Below, one piece after another: positions 1 to 8,692 of a DNA stretch of 64,000 nt. The stretch comes from DATARH01 sp963773625 (GTDB taxonomy: Bacteria > Pseudomonadota > Alphaproteobacteria > ATCC43930 > CGMCC-115725), in the NCBI GenBank assembly GCA_963773625.1, contig CAVZCJ010000002.1:1-64000 (forward strand), given 5' to 3'. The notes under the pieces are model-generated. The model worked only from the letters and a program-made list of their open reading frames with translations. It was not told the origin of the DNA and searched no databases. Both the position numbers and the translations under genes were made by a program. The stretch's first letter is position 1. Each line of letters begins with the position of its first letter.

Positions 1-1
1 C

Positions 2-982
2 GCGCCGTCGGACGTGAACCTCTACGCAAAGATCGAGGCGTTTAATCCCCTCGGCTCAGTAAAGGACCGTTTGGCACTTGGTGTGATCGAGGAAGCCGAG
101 CACTCCGGACAGCTCAGGCCAGGTCAAACGGTCATCGAGGCAACGAGCGGCAATACCGGAATCGGCCTTGCAATGGTGTGTGCCCAGAAGGGCTACCCGT
201 TGGTGATCACTATGGCTGAGACGTTCAGCGTCGAGCGGCGAAGGCTGATGCGATTTCTCGGCGCCAAGGTGGTGCTCACTCCGGCCGCACAGCGCGGCAT
301 GGGCATGGTGGTCAAGGCCGCTGAGTTGGCAAAGACCCATGGTTGGTTCCTCACTCGCCAGTTCGAAAACGAGGCCAACCCGGACATGCACTCGCGCACT
401 ACAGCACGCGAAATCATCGCGGATTTTGCGGGCGAACGCCTTGATTACTGGGTCACCGGATATGGCACTGGCGGCACACTCAAGGGGGTCGCGCGCGTCT
501 TAGCGAAGGAGCGTCCCGACACCAAGATCATCGTCTGTGAACCGCAGGACGCGCCGTTGCTTGAAAGCGGAGTTCCGCAACAGCGCAAGCCCGACGGTTC
601 CGCGGCTGCGGCCCACCCCGCCTTCAAACCCCATCCCATGCAGGGGTGGACGCCCGATTTCATTCCGAAGCTGACTGCAGACGCGGTGGACATGGATGTC
701 ATCAACCGCATCATTCCGATCGCAAATGCCGACGCGTTGCGCTGCAGCCGCGATTTGGCGCAGAAGGAGGGGATTTTTGTCGGCATTACCGCGGGCGCGA
801 CATTTGCCGGCGCCTTGCGCGTCTGCGCGGAGGCACCGAAGGGTGTGACCGTGCTCTGCATGCTACCGGACACCGGCGAGCGTTATCTGAGCACGCCGTT
901 GTTTGCGGATATTCCCGCCGATATGAGTGAAGAGGAAATTGCGATTTCGCGTTCATCGCCGGCTGCTCAGATGGTCGCTTGA
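2..982 (+). CDS. Cysteine synthase / PLP beta-family lyase (5' end cut by window edge)
   Basis: PLP-dependent enzyme of the cysteine synthase family, which joins O-acetylserine and sulfide to make cysteine in the cytosol. The reading frame is already open at base 2, upstream of the first possible start, so the N-terminus lies outside the window. The PLP lysine is seen in NPLGSVKDR, the substrate loop as EATSGNTGIG, and the phosphate-binding glycine loop as GYGTGGTLKG. A C-terminal GITAGATFAGAL segment corresponds to the usual SSGA region. About 325 residues are visible, close to full family length. The exact substrate (O-acetylserine, O-phosphoserine or cystathionine) cannot be told from this. 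The stop at 982 overlaps the convergent 3' end of the nitroreductase. Confidence 0.9.
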   Translation, partial: APSDVNLYAKIEAFNPLGSVKDRLALGVIEEAEHSGQLRPGQTVIEATSGNTGIGLAMVCAQKGYPLVITMAETFSVERRRLMRFLGAKVVLTPAAQRGMGMVVKAAELAKTHGWFLTRQFENEANPDMHSRTTAREIIADFAGERLDYWVTGYGTGGTLKGVARVLAKERPDTKIIVCEPQDAPLLESGVPQQRKPDGSAAAAHPAFKPHPMQGWTPDFIPKLTADAVDMDVINRIIPIANADALRCSRDLAQKEGIFVGITAGATFAGALRVCAEAPKGVTVLCMLPDTGERYLSTPLFADIPADMSEEEIAISRSSPAAQMVA

Positions 983-1526
983 GCCGGTGCCGGGTCGCAC
1001 CTCGCGTTCCGACGCGGCGTCTGCTTCTGCTCGATGAGCAAACGCCGGCGATGCGCTCATGCGGCGCCAAGCCAAGGGCATCGAGCACGCCGCGGTCGTA
1101 GGCATACCATTCGGTGATCCAGCTTGCCCCGTAACCGAGCGCATGGGCGGCAAGGACGAGGCTCATGGCGGCGGCACCGGCGGAGAGCACCTGTTCCCAT
1201 TCCGGGATTTTCACATGGGGGCCGGCGCGGCTCACCACGGCGATCACAAGTGGTGCGCGCACGAGACGCTCGCGCTCGACTTCGACATGTTCAGGCTTTG
1301 CGTCCTGATACTTGGCGCGAAATGCAGCGGCTATCGCAGTGCCGGCCGAACGCCTCGCCTCACCTTCGAAGACGATGAAACGCCAAGGTGCAAGCTTGCC
1401 GTGATCGGGTACCCGTGAGGCGATGGTCAGGAGTGTGTCGATTTCGGTCGCTGACGGTGCCGGGCCGGCCAGTTCGGCCGCTTTGAAGGAGCGTCGGGTG
1501 GTTAGGAGTTCAAGGGCGTCGGGCAT
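953..1526 (-). CDS. Nitroreductase family protein (frameshift near the 3' end)
   Basis: FMN-dependent nitroreductase-fold oxidoreductase that would use NAD(P)H to reduce nitro compounds or quinones. The N-terminus has the family signature TTRRSFK with a DHGKLAPWRF flavin-binding segment. The middle shows LSAGAAAMSLVLAAHALGYGASWIT, typical of the family, although it is too long a run to use as proof of substrate. After the residues LAPHERIAG (near 1035) the frame is lost. The alternative frame continues FAHRAEADAASER, which resembles the usual C-terminal end, so a single-base indel is likely. The gene is convergent with the cysteine synthase and overlaps it slightly. Confidence 0.68.
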
Positions 1527-1730
1527 GGTCCAGGCGATCGTTCTCGTTGTTACAAGAAGAATGCATTATTGACGATACGGATGCGGCGCGGTGATGAAAA
1601 TTTCAGGCGCGTCCGTTAGCACACATAACTCCGAATTATCAGCGCGGCTCTAGTTCCGCCGCCGCGCGCCTGCGATGTGGCTCGCGCGGCCCGGAACCAG
1701 CGAGGGGTACTGGCTCCGGCCGATGGATCG

Positions 1731-2404
1731 TTAGACGCCGATGAGGGATATGCTGGGGCGCCGGATCAGGGCGCGAAAGGCCGCTGATGCGGCGTCTACT
1801 TGGTCGTCGTGTGCGCCACTTGGGAATGCGCATAGCTCCTCGACAAAGGCTGGATTCCATGGCCCCTCGACCAGCTTGACCATGCCGTGCTCGCATTGTG
1901 CCGCGAACGGATCGGCGCGATTTTCCTTCGTGCCTTCCTCACGTTCGGTCGAGATCTCGTACCCCGGCAAGTAGCCCCGCCAAGTGATACGCCTCGAACT
2001 TGCCGGCGCCGCCAGGGTCTTGAGGGATGCGGATGTTGCAGGACGCGCCATCGAAGATGGCGGTGGATTTGATCTTTTGTTCGCGCTCGCCAGGGCTAAA
2101 ACGGCCGCGGATCACGTCGACGATGTAGAGCACGCCCGTCTGACGGTCGCGGCCCATCAAAAGGCCGACCGTGTAGTCAGGATCGTTGCTCGGGTCGGAC
2201 GCGCTGGCCAAGTCCCAAGCCCTAACCAGATCAAGCCGATCCTCCGGCGCCAGCTTGACCGGGTTGTTGAACCATTGGCGCTTGAATAGTCCGCCTTCGC
2301 GCGCGGTGGGACGCTGCTGAAGCTGGCCGGCCGCGGCGTGGCTGGTCATGCTGCTGGCCCAGTGTGTCAGCGTGTCTTTCGGAAAGCGTGACGGCCACAG
2401 CCCG
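1731..2404 (-). pseudogene. Phage terminase large subunit, C-terminal nuclease remnant
   Basis: Only the RNase H-fold nuclease half of a phage terminase large subunit is present. The N-terminal packaging ATPase is missing. Visible family segments are an N-proximal FPKDTLTHW stretch, EGGLFKRQWF, VRAWDLAS (catalytic Asp), GASCNIRIPQDPGGAGK, and the C-terminal GAHDDQVDAASAAF with the second acidic pair. A frame change near 2010 separates the first two thirds from the C-terminus. No other phage structural gene is nearby, so this is a degraded prophage relic. At about 2403 it abuts an IS110 remnant. Confidence 0.75.
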
Positions 2405-2464
2405 ACCCCCGCTCGAGTACTGTTTGGGAACCAGCCCGATCCAGGCCGAGAAGTTGCGACTCAC
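2405..2464 (-). mobile_element. IS110-family transposase remnant (about 20 codons)
   Basis: The short peptide SRNFSAWIGLVPKQYSSGG matches the C-terminal transposase_20 region of IS110 transposases, where a GR-N/D-FSAW-GLVP-QHSSGGK motif is typical. It stops abruptly where the terminase-like reading begins in another frame. No further IS110 sequence is seen upstream. It is a fragment left by recombination and has no function. From 2465 to 2719 I see nothing recognisable. Confidence 0.6.
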
Positions 2465-2719
2465 GTGCCGGTGGAGGAGCCGTCCACAGCATCACAAGCG
2501 GAAGTCGGAGCGGCTTCCAAGGATCACTCGCGTGTGTGATTGATTTCACACAACCCGCAATCAAGGCGAATAACGGGGCTTTTTCTCGAGGCGTTATCCC
2601 AAGACAGGCAAACCAACATTTAGGAATGGCCCTGTGCTGATTGAGGCTTTTGACCAGACCCAACGGACCAGGTCGCCGCCGGTCGCAAAGACGATGGTAT
2701 TTGCTTGGTTCTCCAGTCC

Positions 2720-3124
2720 TTAATGAGGATGGGCCCCTAGCGCCTGGTGAAGACGCGCATCGTGCGTTTCGAAATGGCGGCCGAACCATGATTCCAAGCG
2801 CGCAGCAAGCACGTCGTCTGAGATTTCCGGGTGTTCGATGAACTCGTCCATCATGTCGCGGATTTCATCGAGGAGTTGCTCATGATCGCGCTTATGCGCA
2901 TCGAGATCATGGTATTTCTGTTCGCGCATGAAACGCTCCTCAAGCGCGAAGTGCGCGGAAATGCCCTTGAACAGGTCACCGAAAAAGGCCTCGATAGCGT
3001 CCTTTCCCGAGTGCCTGGACAGTTCGTCATAAAGCCTGTTGATCAGATCAATCAGTTCGCGATGCTCGTGATCAACAGCCTCTATGCCAACGCTGTATTG
3101 ATCCTTCCATTGCAACAGAGCCAT
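2720..3124 (-). CDS. Bacteriohemerythrin
   Basis: Small non-heme diiron protein of 134 residues that binds O2, and in several bacteria NO. All expected ligands are visible: H21 in DHEH, H58 and E62 in HFALEE, H77 and H81 in HKRDH, and H116/H120 and D121 in HFETHD. The protein is soluble and has no fused domain. A strong Shine-Dalgarno (GGAGGAG) precedes ATG 3124. It is the last gene of the minus-strand heme-copper operon, 27 bases after the preceding stop. That position suggests a role as diatomic-gas carrier or buffer for the oxidase/NO reductase; this role is inference. Confidence 0.9.
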   Translation of the reverse strand: MALLQWKDQYSVGIEAVDHEHRELIDLINRLYDELSRHSGKDAIEAFFGDLFKGISAHFALEERFMREQKYHDLDAHKRDHEQLLDEIRDMMDEFIEHPEISDDVLAARLESWFGRHFETHDARLHQALGAHPH

Positions 3125-3151
3125 CAGTTTGCACTCCTCCCCAGCGTTGGT

Positions 3152-3655
3152 TCAGTGAAACATGAACTCGCTGGTCTCTTCGCGGAAATCAATGACGAGC
3201 ATCTGGTCGGTTGCGAGAGCGACGTGCTCTCGACGTTCATGATCAAATCCGTCAGAACGCGGCGTATCGCGCATGCGCACCACAACATCGTATTGGCCGG
3301 CCGGCATAACGAAGCGTTCATATACCCGCGACGGCCCGTCACCGGCTATGCCGGTCGGGCGCAGGCTGGCTTGATAGATCACGCGCCCACCGACATCGAG
3401 CTCGACGAACAGCGGCCGTCGCTGACGCGGGCAATCCAGCGTGCGTCGCATGTTTGGCGCCAGCTTTGCGATTTCCTCGGGCGTCAGGCGTCGACATTCA
3501 GTCCGGCGGTCGGAGCCGTGAACGAAGGCCAGCATCATGATGCCGGTACCCGGCGGAGTCTGGCGGTACACCGGACGATTGGAAATAGCAGCAACGCCCG
3601 CGAACAACGAGCCGATCACGAGCAATTGCCCGACGATTTTGATCGGGTTGATCAT
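3152..3655 (-). CDS. Unknown protein with N-terminal membrane anchor
   Basis: A 167-residue protein that I do not recognise. Residues 6-25 form one hydrophobic segment, so the rest is probably periplasmic. The soluble part is rich in Arg and Pro, with two Cys (about 54 and 75) and a beta-strand-like pattern. Its ATG overlaps the stop of the cytochrome b fusion gene by four bases (ATGA), so the two are very likely translationally coupled. By position in the operon it may be an assembly or accessory subunit of the cytochrome b/Fe-S protein. No domain supports that beyond context. Confidence 0.75.
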   Translation of the reverse strand: MINPIKIVGQLLVIGSLFAGVAAISNRPVYRQTPPGTGIMMLAFVHGSDRRTECRRLTPEEIAKLAPNMRRTLDCPRQRRPLFVELDVGGRVIYQASLRPTGIAGDGPSRVYERFVMPAGQYDVVVRMRDTPRSDGFDHERREHVALATDQMLVIDFREETSEFMFH

Positions 3656-5247
3656 AGAGGTCCGTTCCGATTTTCGACCGGATCTGGTTCGGCAGCGATC
3701 TCCAGTAATTTTTTTGGCGGCGGCGAGGAAATTGCCTTCAGCGGCGGAAGCACTGCAATTTTGGCGGCGAAACGACCGAGTTCCTCCTTAAAACGTGAGA
3801 ACTCAAGGATCGACGTCCACACGGTGGTTACGCGATCGCGCGGCACCCGCGTGCGGAGATAGGGGTCACGCCGTTGCGCGAAGCGTTGCTCTGTCCAGAC
3901 GATACCGAGCCGATTGAAGCAAGCCCGTTCGGCGCAGCCCGCGACCACGACGCCGTCCGCCAGCTTCTTGCTGAGCACATAGTCGATCAACGACGGTGGG
4001 GCCATTGCAACGCAGGGCAACGGCACCCTGCCCGGATAGGTGGCACCGCCGCCATGTTCGCAGGCAAACACCAGCACCCGTGCCGGGCCAGCCAGCACCT
4101 GGGCAGCAGCGATGGTACGCTCGCGCAAGTCGGCAAGAGAATAGTCGGGAAGATCGATTCCGGTTTTGAGATCCTGGGTACGGCGAAACGGAGTCGAAGA
4201 CGGACATGCCCCGACGCAAATGCCGCAGGACACGCATAGTGCGGGATTGACAGCCGCTTCCGTTGGAAACGGCAGCCCGTCGCTGCGCCGGACCATGCGA
4301 ATCGCTTCATAGGGACAATCGTCGACGCAACGCGCGCAACCATTGCAATGGGCAAGATCGACCGCGGCGGTTCTAGCCCGTCTCAGTGGCGGTAGCCACG
4401 GCATCAGGCCGATCATGATCGAAAATGAGCCAAGGAAAGCCCAGACCGCGCCTTTGCCCCAAAGATCAGTTAGAGGGTAGAGCGGCAGGTAGAACCAATC
4501 GAGACCGATTTCGACCGGAGCTTTTGCGAGATCGACATGGCCTTGCGATAAGGCGGGCTTCCACAGCGAGACCCCCACGAGGGCGATCAGAGAAAGCGCG
4601 GCGAGCATCCGCGGCGGATTCACCCTCGGGCGTGAGATCCGTATGATGTGCACCCACATAATGAACAGCAGAAATAGCGGCACCGCGACATGCATGAACA
4701 CCATGAGGGTGAAAAAACGACTGGTCAAAGTACCGCCGGAGATAAAGTTGCGGGCGATCGGCTCCCCGAAAATCGGCAGGTAATCGAGCAATTCCGAGGT
4801 AGTGATCGCGACATACCGGGCGAGCTTGTCCCAAACGAGCCAGTATCCGGTAATGCCGCATGCATAGAGCAGCCAAATGATCGGCAGGCCGGTCAGCCAC
4901 GAAAACCAGCGCACTCCGCGATAATGGTCATATGCAAACTCGCGCAGGAGATGCGCCGCCACCATCACCACCATCAGATCCGAAGCGTAGCGGTGCAGAC
5001 TGCGCATCACTCCGGCATGGAACCAATAGGCGTGGGTAAGATTCTCGACCAACTCGTAAGCCCGCTCGATCCCGGTATCAAAAAAAATAAAGAGATAGAT
5101 GCCACTAACCGCGACGATCCAGAAGAAAAAAAACCCTAGCGCACCAAGCTGCGCAAGCGGATTCAACGCCGGTCCGAAAAGGCGGTCAAATGGCCGCTCA
5201 ATCAGCTCGAAACCACGCAGAAGAACGCCGCGAACCGCGCCGATCAC
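3652..5247 (-). CDS. Fusion: cytochrome b (diheme) + 2x[4Fe-4S] ferredoxin + MvhD-like domain
   Basis: A 531-residue redox fusion. Residues 30-290 are membrane segments of a cytochrome b/b6 N-terminal domain, with two His pairs at the classical 14-residue spacing: H85/H99 (SLHRYASD ... AHLLRE) and H186/H200 (MHVAV ... WVHIIR). These give two bis-His hemes. Residues 301-311 (CNGCARCVDDC) and 338-348 (CVSCGICVGAC) are two [4Fe-4S] ligand sets. Residues about 385-490 resemble the hydrogenase/heterodisulfide reductase delta subunit (MvhD), with VFACEHGGG and GCAERACFNRLG. No Rieske protein or cytochrome c1 is encoded nearby. Electrons could pass between the quinone pool and a soluble low-potential donor, or on to the CuA subunit; the direction is unknown. 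The frame is intact and the gene lies inside the heme-copper operon. Confidence 0.88.
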   Translation of the reverse strand: MIGAVRGVLLRGFELIERPFDRLFGPALNPLAQLGALGFFFFWIVAVSGIYLFIFFDTGIERAYELVENLTHAYWFHAGVMRSLHRYASDLMVVMVAAHLLREFAYDHYRGVRWFSWLTGLPIIWLLYACGITGYWLVWDKLARYVAITTSELLDYLPIFGEPIARNFISGGTLTSRFFTLMVFMHVAVPLFLLFIMWVHIIRISRPRVNPPRMLAALSLIALVGVSLWKPALSQGHVDLAKAPVEIGLDWFYLPLYPLTDLWGKGAVWAFLGSFSIMIGLMPWLPPLRRARTAAVDLAHCNGCARCVDDCPYEAIRMVRRSDGLPFPTEAAVNPALCVSCGICVGACPSSTPFRRTQDLKTGIDLPDYSLADLRERTIAAAQVLAGPARVLVFACEHGGGATYPGRVPLPCVAMAPPSLIDYVLSKKLADGVVVAGCAERACFNRLGIVWTEQRFAQRRDPYLRTRVPRDRVTTVWTSILEFSRFKEELGRFAAKIAVLPPLKAISSPPPKKLLEIAAEPDPVENRNGPL

Positions 5248-5277
5248 GCGCCTCTCCGAACAATAACGTTACGCGGT

Positions 5278-6063
5278 TCAAGCATCGCGGGCTCGTTTCC
5301 ATTCGCGCAGGATGAGCCCACCCATCACCGCCAGCGAAAGCGCCGCGATGGCGCCGCCGAAGAGGGGACTGTAGTCAATGCGGTATCGACCTGTACCGGG
5401 ATCGAAGGTGGTGCAGATGAACTTGATCCGGTCGACCAATCCGGCAGGACTGAACGTGGTCGTCGTGCCGTAAACGGCGTCCTTGAGTGGCTCCATGAAC
5501 ATCCGAATGGGAAATTCGTCGCCATAGACGTGACGCCGGATAATGCCGTCACGATCAACAATAGTGGTCTGCGAGATGTGATCGAAACCACCGGCCACGG
5601 CGGCGTAGCTAAAGCCAAGATCGCGTAGCAATGCCTCGATGGTAGCCGGATCGGCACTCGCCAGCCGCCAATTGGCAAATTTCACCCCCTGCACGGACGC
5701 GAATTGCGCCAGCCGCACCGGCGTATCATTGCGCGCGTCAAAACCCACGGTCAGCACCGCGAAACGATCGGGCCCGATTAATTTGGCGGCTTGGCTGACG
5801 GCGGCGATCAGATGCTGGGTGGTTGGCGGACACACTGAAGTGCAGGACGTGTAGACGAGGCTAACGACGAGCGGCTTGCCCCGAAAGGAGGCGAGCGGCA
5901 AGGCGGTGCCCGTTGAATTGACGAGATCATAATTTCCGATCTTTCGTCCGACCGCGGCTTCGCTGCGTTCCATTGCCTGTTGTGGATCGAGCCGCTCCGG
6001 TGCGGCCCATGCGGCGGTAATCAACGCGCAGATCCCCGAAAGGCCGAAAACGAATGCCTTCAT
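5278..6063 (-). CDS. SCO1/SenC/PrrC-type copper chaperone
   Basis: Thioredoxin-fold copper chaperone that delivers copper to the CuA site of heme-copper enzymes in the periplasm. The copper-binding CxxxC appears as TSCTSVCPP and the third ligand His as FDHISQT. It has an N-terminal signal/anchor segment and a C-terminal membrane helix (about residues 236-254), the latter being less usual. I prefer ATG 6063, because GAGG lies 7 bases upstream and the codon overlaps the ctaB stop (ATGA). ATG 6069 is possible. The neighbouring CuA-containing subunit II gene makes that protein its evident client. senC also accompanies norSY in ammonia oxidisers, as I recall. Confidence 0.9.
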   Translation of the reverse strand: MKAFVFGLSGICALITAAWAAPERLDPQQAMERSEAAVGRKIGNYDLVNSTGTALPLASFRGKPLVVSLVYTSCTSVCPPTTQHLIAAVSQAAKLIGPDRFAVLTVGFDARNDTPVRLAQFASVQGVKFANWRLASADPATIEALLRDLGFSYAAVAGGFDHISQTTIVDRDGIIRRHVYGDEFPIRMFMEPLKDAVYGTTTTFSPAGLVDRIKFICTTFDPGTGRYRIDYSPLFGGAIAALSLAVMGGLILREWKRARDA

Positions 6064-6933
6064 GTCCATGCCTCAACTGCGCCATCGAGAACAACGCCAA
6101 CAATGAGCAGACCTAGCTGAATGAGCGAAGCAAAGAAGTTCGCCATCGCGTTCTGCTTGGTCGGCGCGTGGTGCAAAAGCCAGCTCTTCCAAACAAAATA
6201 GGCGCCACCGACACTGGCACCGAGGCCGTAAATCAATCCATATCCATAAAAGAGTGGCACCAATGAAATGGCGAACAGCACTACTGCGTGGGCGAGAATG
6301 GCGAGCGTCCATGCAGAAGCCGGCGCCACCAGCGGCAACATCGGAATGCCGGCGTTACGATAATCGTCGCCCTTGGCAGCCGCGAGGCTCCAGAAATGCG
6401 GTGGCGTCCACAGGAACAGGACAAGCGCAAGCACCGTCGGTACCAACTGCGGCGTCGCGTCGACCGCCGCCGCGCCCGCCAGTACGGCGAAGCTGCCCGC
6501 CAGTCCGCCGACCACGATGTTCCAGGCCGAGCGACGCTTAAGCCAAACCGTATAGACTATGCCGTAGGTGAACGCGCCGAGGAACACGTAAGCGGCCGAA
6601 ATCCCCCCACCGGCTGACGCGGCGAGCGCCAACGAGGCTGCCAAGCAACACTATGAAGCCAGCGAGCCACCACCAACTCGGCCGGAACGCGCCGGTCGCG
6701 AATGGCCGGCCGCGGGTCCGCCGCATCAGGCGGTCGAGATCGCGTTCGTAATAGTGATTGAATGCGCCAGCGGCGCCGGACGCTCCGAGCACCGCCAACG
6801 CGACAGCCGCCACGCGCCAGGACGGCGGTGCCGGGCCGTTGGTCGCCGCAATTCCGGCAAGCGCGCTTGCCGCGATCGCAATTCCGATCCTGAGTTTCAA
6901 CAGCGAGACCGTCAGGCGAACCGCGGCAAGCAT
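6060..6933 (-). CDS. ctaB: Protoheme IX farnesyltransferase (heme O synthase), one frameshift
   Basis: Integral membrane prenyltransferase that adds farnesyl to heme B, giving heme O for heme-copper enzymes. The first Asp-rich motif is seen as NHYYERDLDRLMRRT and the second conserved loop as YTVWLKRRSAWNI. TPPHFWSLA and DDYRNAGIPMLP are further family signatures. Reading runs in one frame from 6933 to about 6645 and then in another to the stop at 6060, so a one-base indel is placed near 6645. ATG 6933 is chosen over GTG 6966 because GGAGA lies 9 bases before it. It sits 33 bases after subunit I and overlaps the SCO gene. Confidence 0.88.
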
Positions 6934-6966
6934 CTTTCTATCTCCATCGCAACACGGTCGATCCAC

Positions 6967-8688
6967 TCAGCGGAACAGCCACAGCTCGGAGAGATATTTC
7001 CAGTTGATGAAGTAATAGAGCACGAAGGAGACAAAGAAGACTGCAATCAGGACAATCGTGCCTGGCAGCTTCGGGGAGACTTCGCTTCCATAGTGCGACG
7101 CCGCGGCGGCACCGCCCTGATGCAACGGGAAGACAAGTTTATGACCGCTGGTGATCTTCTCGCCGAACAATACCGTTCCGACCACTATGATCACAAAAAT
7201 GCCGCCGCCAATCGCAGCGATGATGGCGAACAGGCCATTGAGTCCCATCATCAAGAACGCGCCGGCCGACAGGGCATACGACACCGGAGCATCGCTGAAA
7301 GTGATGTCCCAATGGCGGCGCGGGACGCCCAATGTGCCGGCCCCCATCATAAACAACGAAATTCCGGCCGCTCCGATCCCGAACAAATAAGGCTGCCATT
7401 TCGCAAGACCGGGCCAGATGATTTCGCGTTGGAAGATCAGCGGCAGCACAAGATATGTCGCCGCCATGAAGGCAAGCGTCGTTCCCGCCACGACCGTGCC
7501 GTGGAAGTGGCCAGGTACATAGATCGTGTTATGCATCAGCACGTTGAGCTGTTCGGTGCCGAGCACAACGCCCGATATGCCGCCGATGAAGCCAAAGAAT
7601 ATCAGCGACAAGAACATGCCGGCGAATGCCGGGTGCCCCCATGGCGCCTTGCGCAGCCATTCAAACAGGCCTTTATTGTAGCCGTTCCGTCGCTGGGCCG
7701 CCTCGATCGCGCCCGGCACGGTAAGCCCATGTACCATCGAACCCATCACAGCGAGGTACATCATGTAGCTGGTGTTGACGATCTTCCAACTCGCATCCAG
7801 ACCAGGCTCAGCCAGCAGATGATGGGCCGAGGCGAGTTGCAAGAACAGTATGTACATCAGAAACGCTGTCCGGCTTACCTTCTCGCTAAGCGGCTTGGCG
7901 CCGACAACAAGCGCAGCGATCAGATACCAGAGGGACACGTGCGCTGATACGTTGATCTGCTGAGATGAGTGTCCCATCGCCCACCACACCACCTTGTACA
8001 TCAGCGGATCGATGTTTGAGATGAGGCCGAGCGACCATAGCCATGTCGGAATGAGGATGATGGCACCCGACGCGAGCGTAAATACTGCGATGATGCCGGC
8101 AGTGACCGCACCGAAGGTGACGAGCGGAATCGAACCTTGGTAGGTGCTTTCCTCCTTGGCGATCACCAGCGTGGCGAAAAACACTGTGCAGCCGATCAGG
8201 GCGCCGACCGCAAACAGGATCAGCGCCAAATAGAAATTGGGCCTCGCCTGCATCGGCGGATACGAAGTGAACATCACGCTTGAATTGCCCTGCAGCACCG
8301 TGACGTTGGCGAGAATGGCGCCCACCACCATCAGCAAAAAGCCGAACCACGCAAATTTGGGTGCGGCGATTCGGCAGTTAAGCAGGATCGCTGAGGCAAA
8401 ATAGAGGATCGCAATTTCGAAAAAAATGATCCAAAAAAGCAGCACGTTGGCCCCGTGCCCGGTAAGCACGAGGTAGAACCAGTCAGCCGGGAGGAGATGG
8501 ACCGCCGGCCAGCGCGTCAGCGCGACGAGCAGGCCCATCAATCCGCCAACGGCAAGAAAGACGACCGCGGCAACCGCGTTTGCCTTGATCAGCGTTTGGG
8601 CGGCAACGTCAACTTTAAGACCAGTATATTGGCAGGTGCGGAATTCAGCATCGCGACCAGCTGTTCCAACAATCGTTTCGGCGGTCAT
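6967..8688 (-). CDS. Heme-copper oxidoreductase subunit I, B-family-like, active-site Tyr replaced by Gln (sNOR/NorY-like candidate)
   Basis: A 573-residue polytopic subunit with about 14 membrane helices. Metal ligands are visible: H78 (LTGHGANV) for the low-spin heme, H240 and H289/H290 for CuB, and H394/H396 in VPGHFHG for the two hemes. The overall motif order (H-x-x-P-G-x-D-x-x-W-K, then HNT-x-x-VPGHFH) follows ba3-type B-family oxidases. However, the helix VI motif reads GHSSQQ, where O2-reducing enzymes have GHP-x-x-Y with the His-Tyr cross-link. That Tyr is Gln244 here. Loss of this Tyr is a hallmark of NO reductases of the superfamily, so O2 reduction is unlikely and NO reduction plausible. 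The Shine-Dalgarno GGGAGGT lies inside the end of the subunit II gene. Confidence 0.87.
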   Translation of the reverse strand: MTAETIVGTAGRDAEFRTCQYTGLKVDVAAQTLIKANAVAAVVFLAVGGLMGLLVALTRWPAVHLLPADWFYLVLTGHGANVLLFWIIFFEIAILYFASAILLNCRIAAPKFAWFGFLLMVVGAILANVTVLQGNSSVMFTSYPPMQARPNFYLALILFAVGALIGCTVFFATLVIAKEESTYQGSIPLVTFGAVTAGIIAVFTLASGAIILIPTWLWSLGLISNIDPLMYKVVWWAMGHSSQQINVSAHVSLWYLIAALVVGAKPLSEKVSRTAFLMYILFLQLASAHHLLAEPGLDASWKIVNTSYMMYLAVMGSMVHGLTVPGAIEAAQRRNGYNKGLFEWLRKAPWGHPAFAGMFLSLIFFGFIGGISGVVLGTEQLNVLMHNTIYVPGHFHGTVVAGTTLAFMAATYLVLPLIFQREIIWPGLAKWQPYLFGIGAAGISLFMMGAGTLGVPRRHWDITFSDAPVSYALSAGAFLMMGLNGLFAIIAAIGGGIFVIIVVGTVLFGEKITSGHKLVFPLHQGGAAAASHYGSEVSPKLPGTIVLIAVFFVSFVLYYFINWKYLSELWLFR

Positions 8689-8692
8689 GACG

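Noticed and set aside
2465..2719. Minus-strand open frame 2367-2789 as a gene
   Set aside because: Composition is unlike coding sequence of neighbours, it has no start signal, and it overlaps the hemerythrin 3' end and the IS110 remnant.
6967..8688. Calling subunit I an ordinary O2-reducing cytochrome c oxidase (coxA/cbaA)
   Set aside because: The helix VI motif has Gln where all O2 reductases of this family need the cross-linked Tyr, and the context (NsrR, hemerythrin) points to NO.
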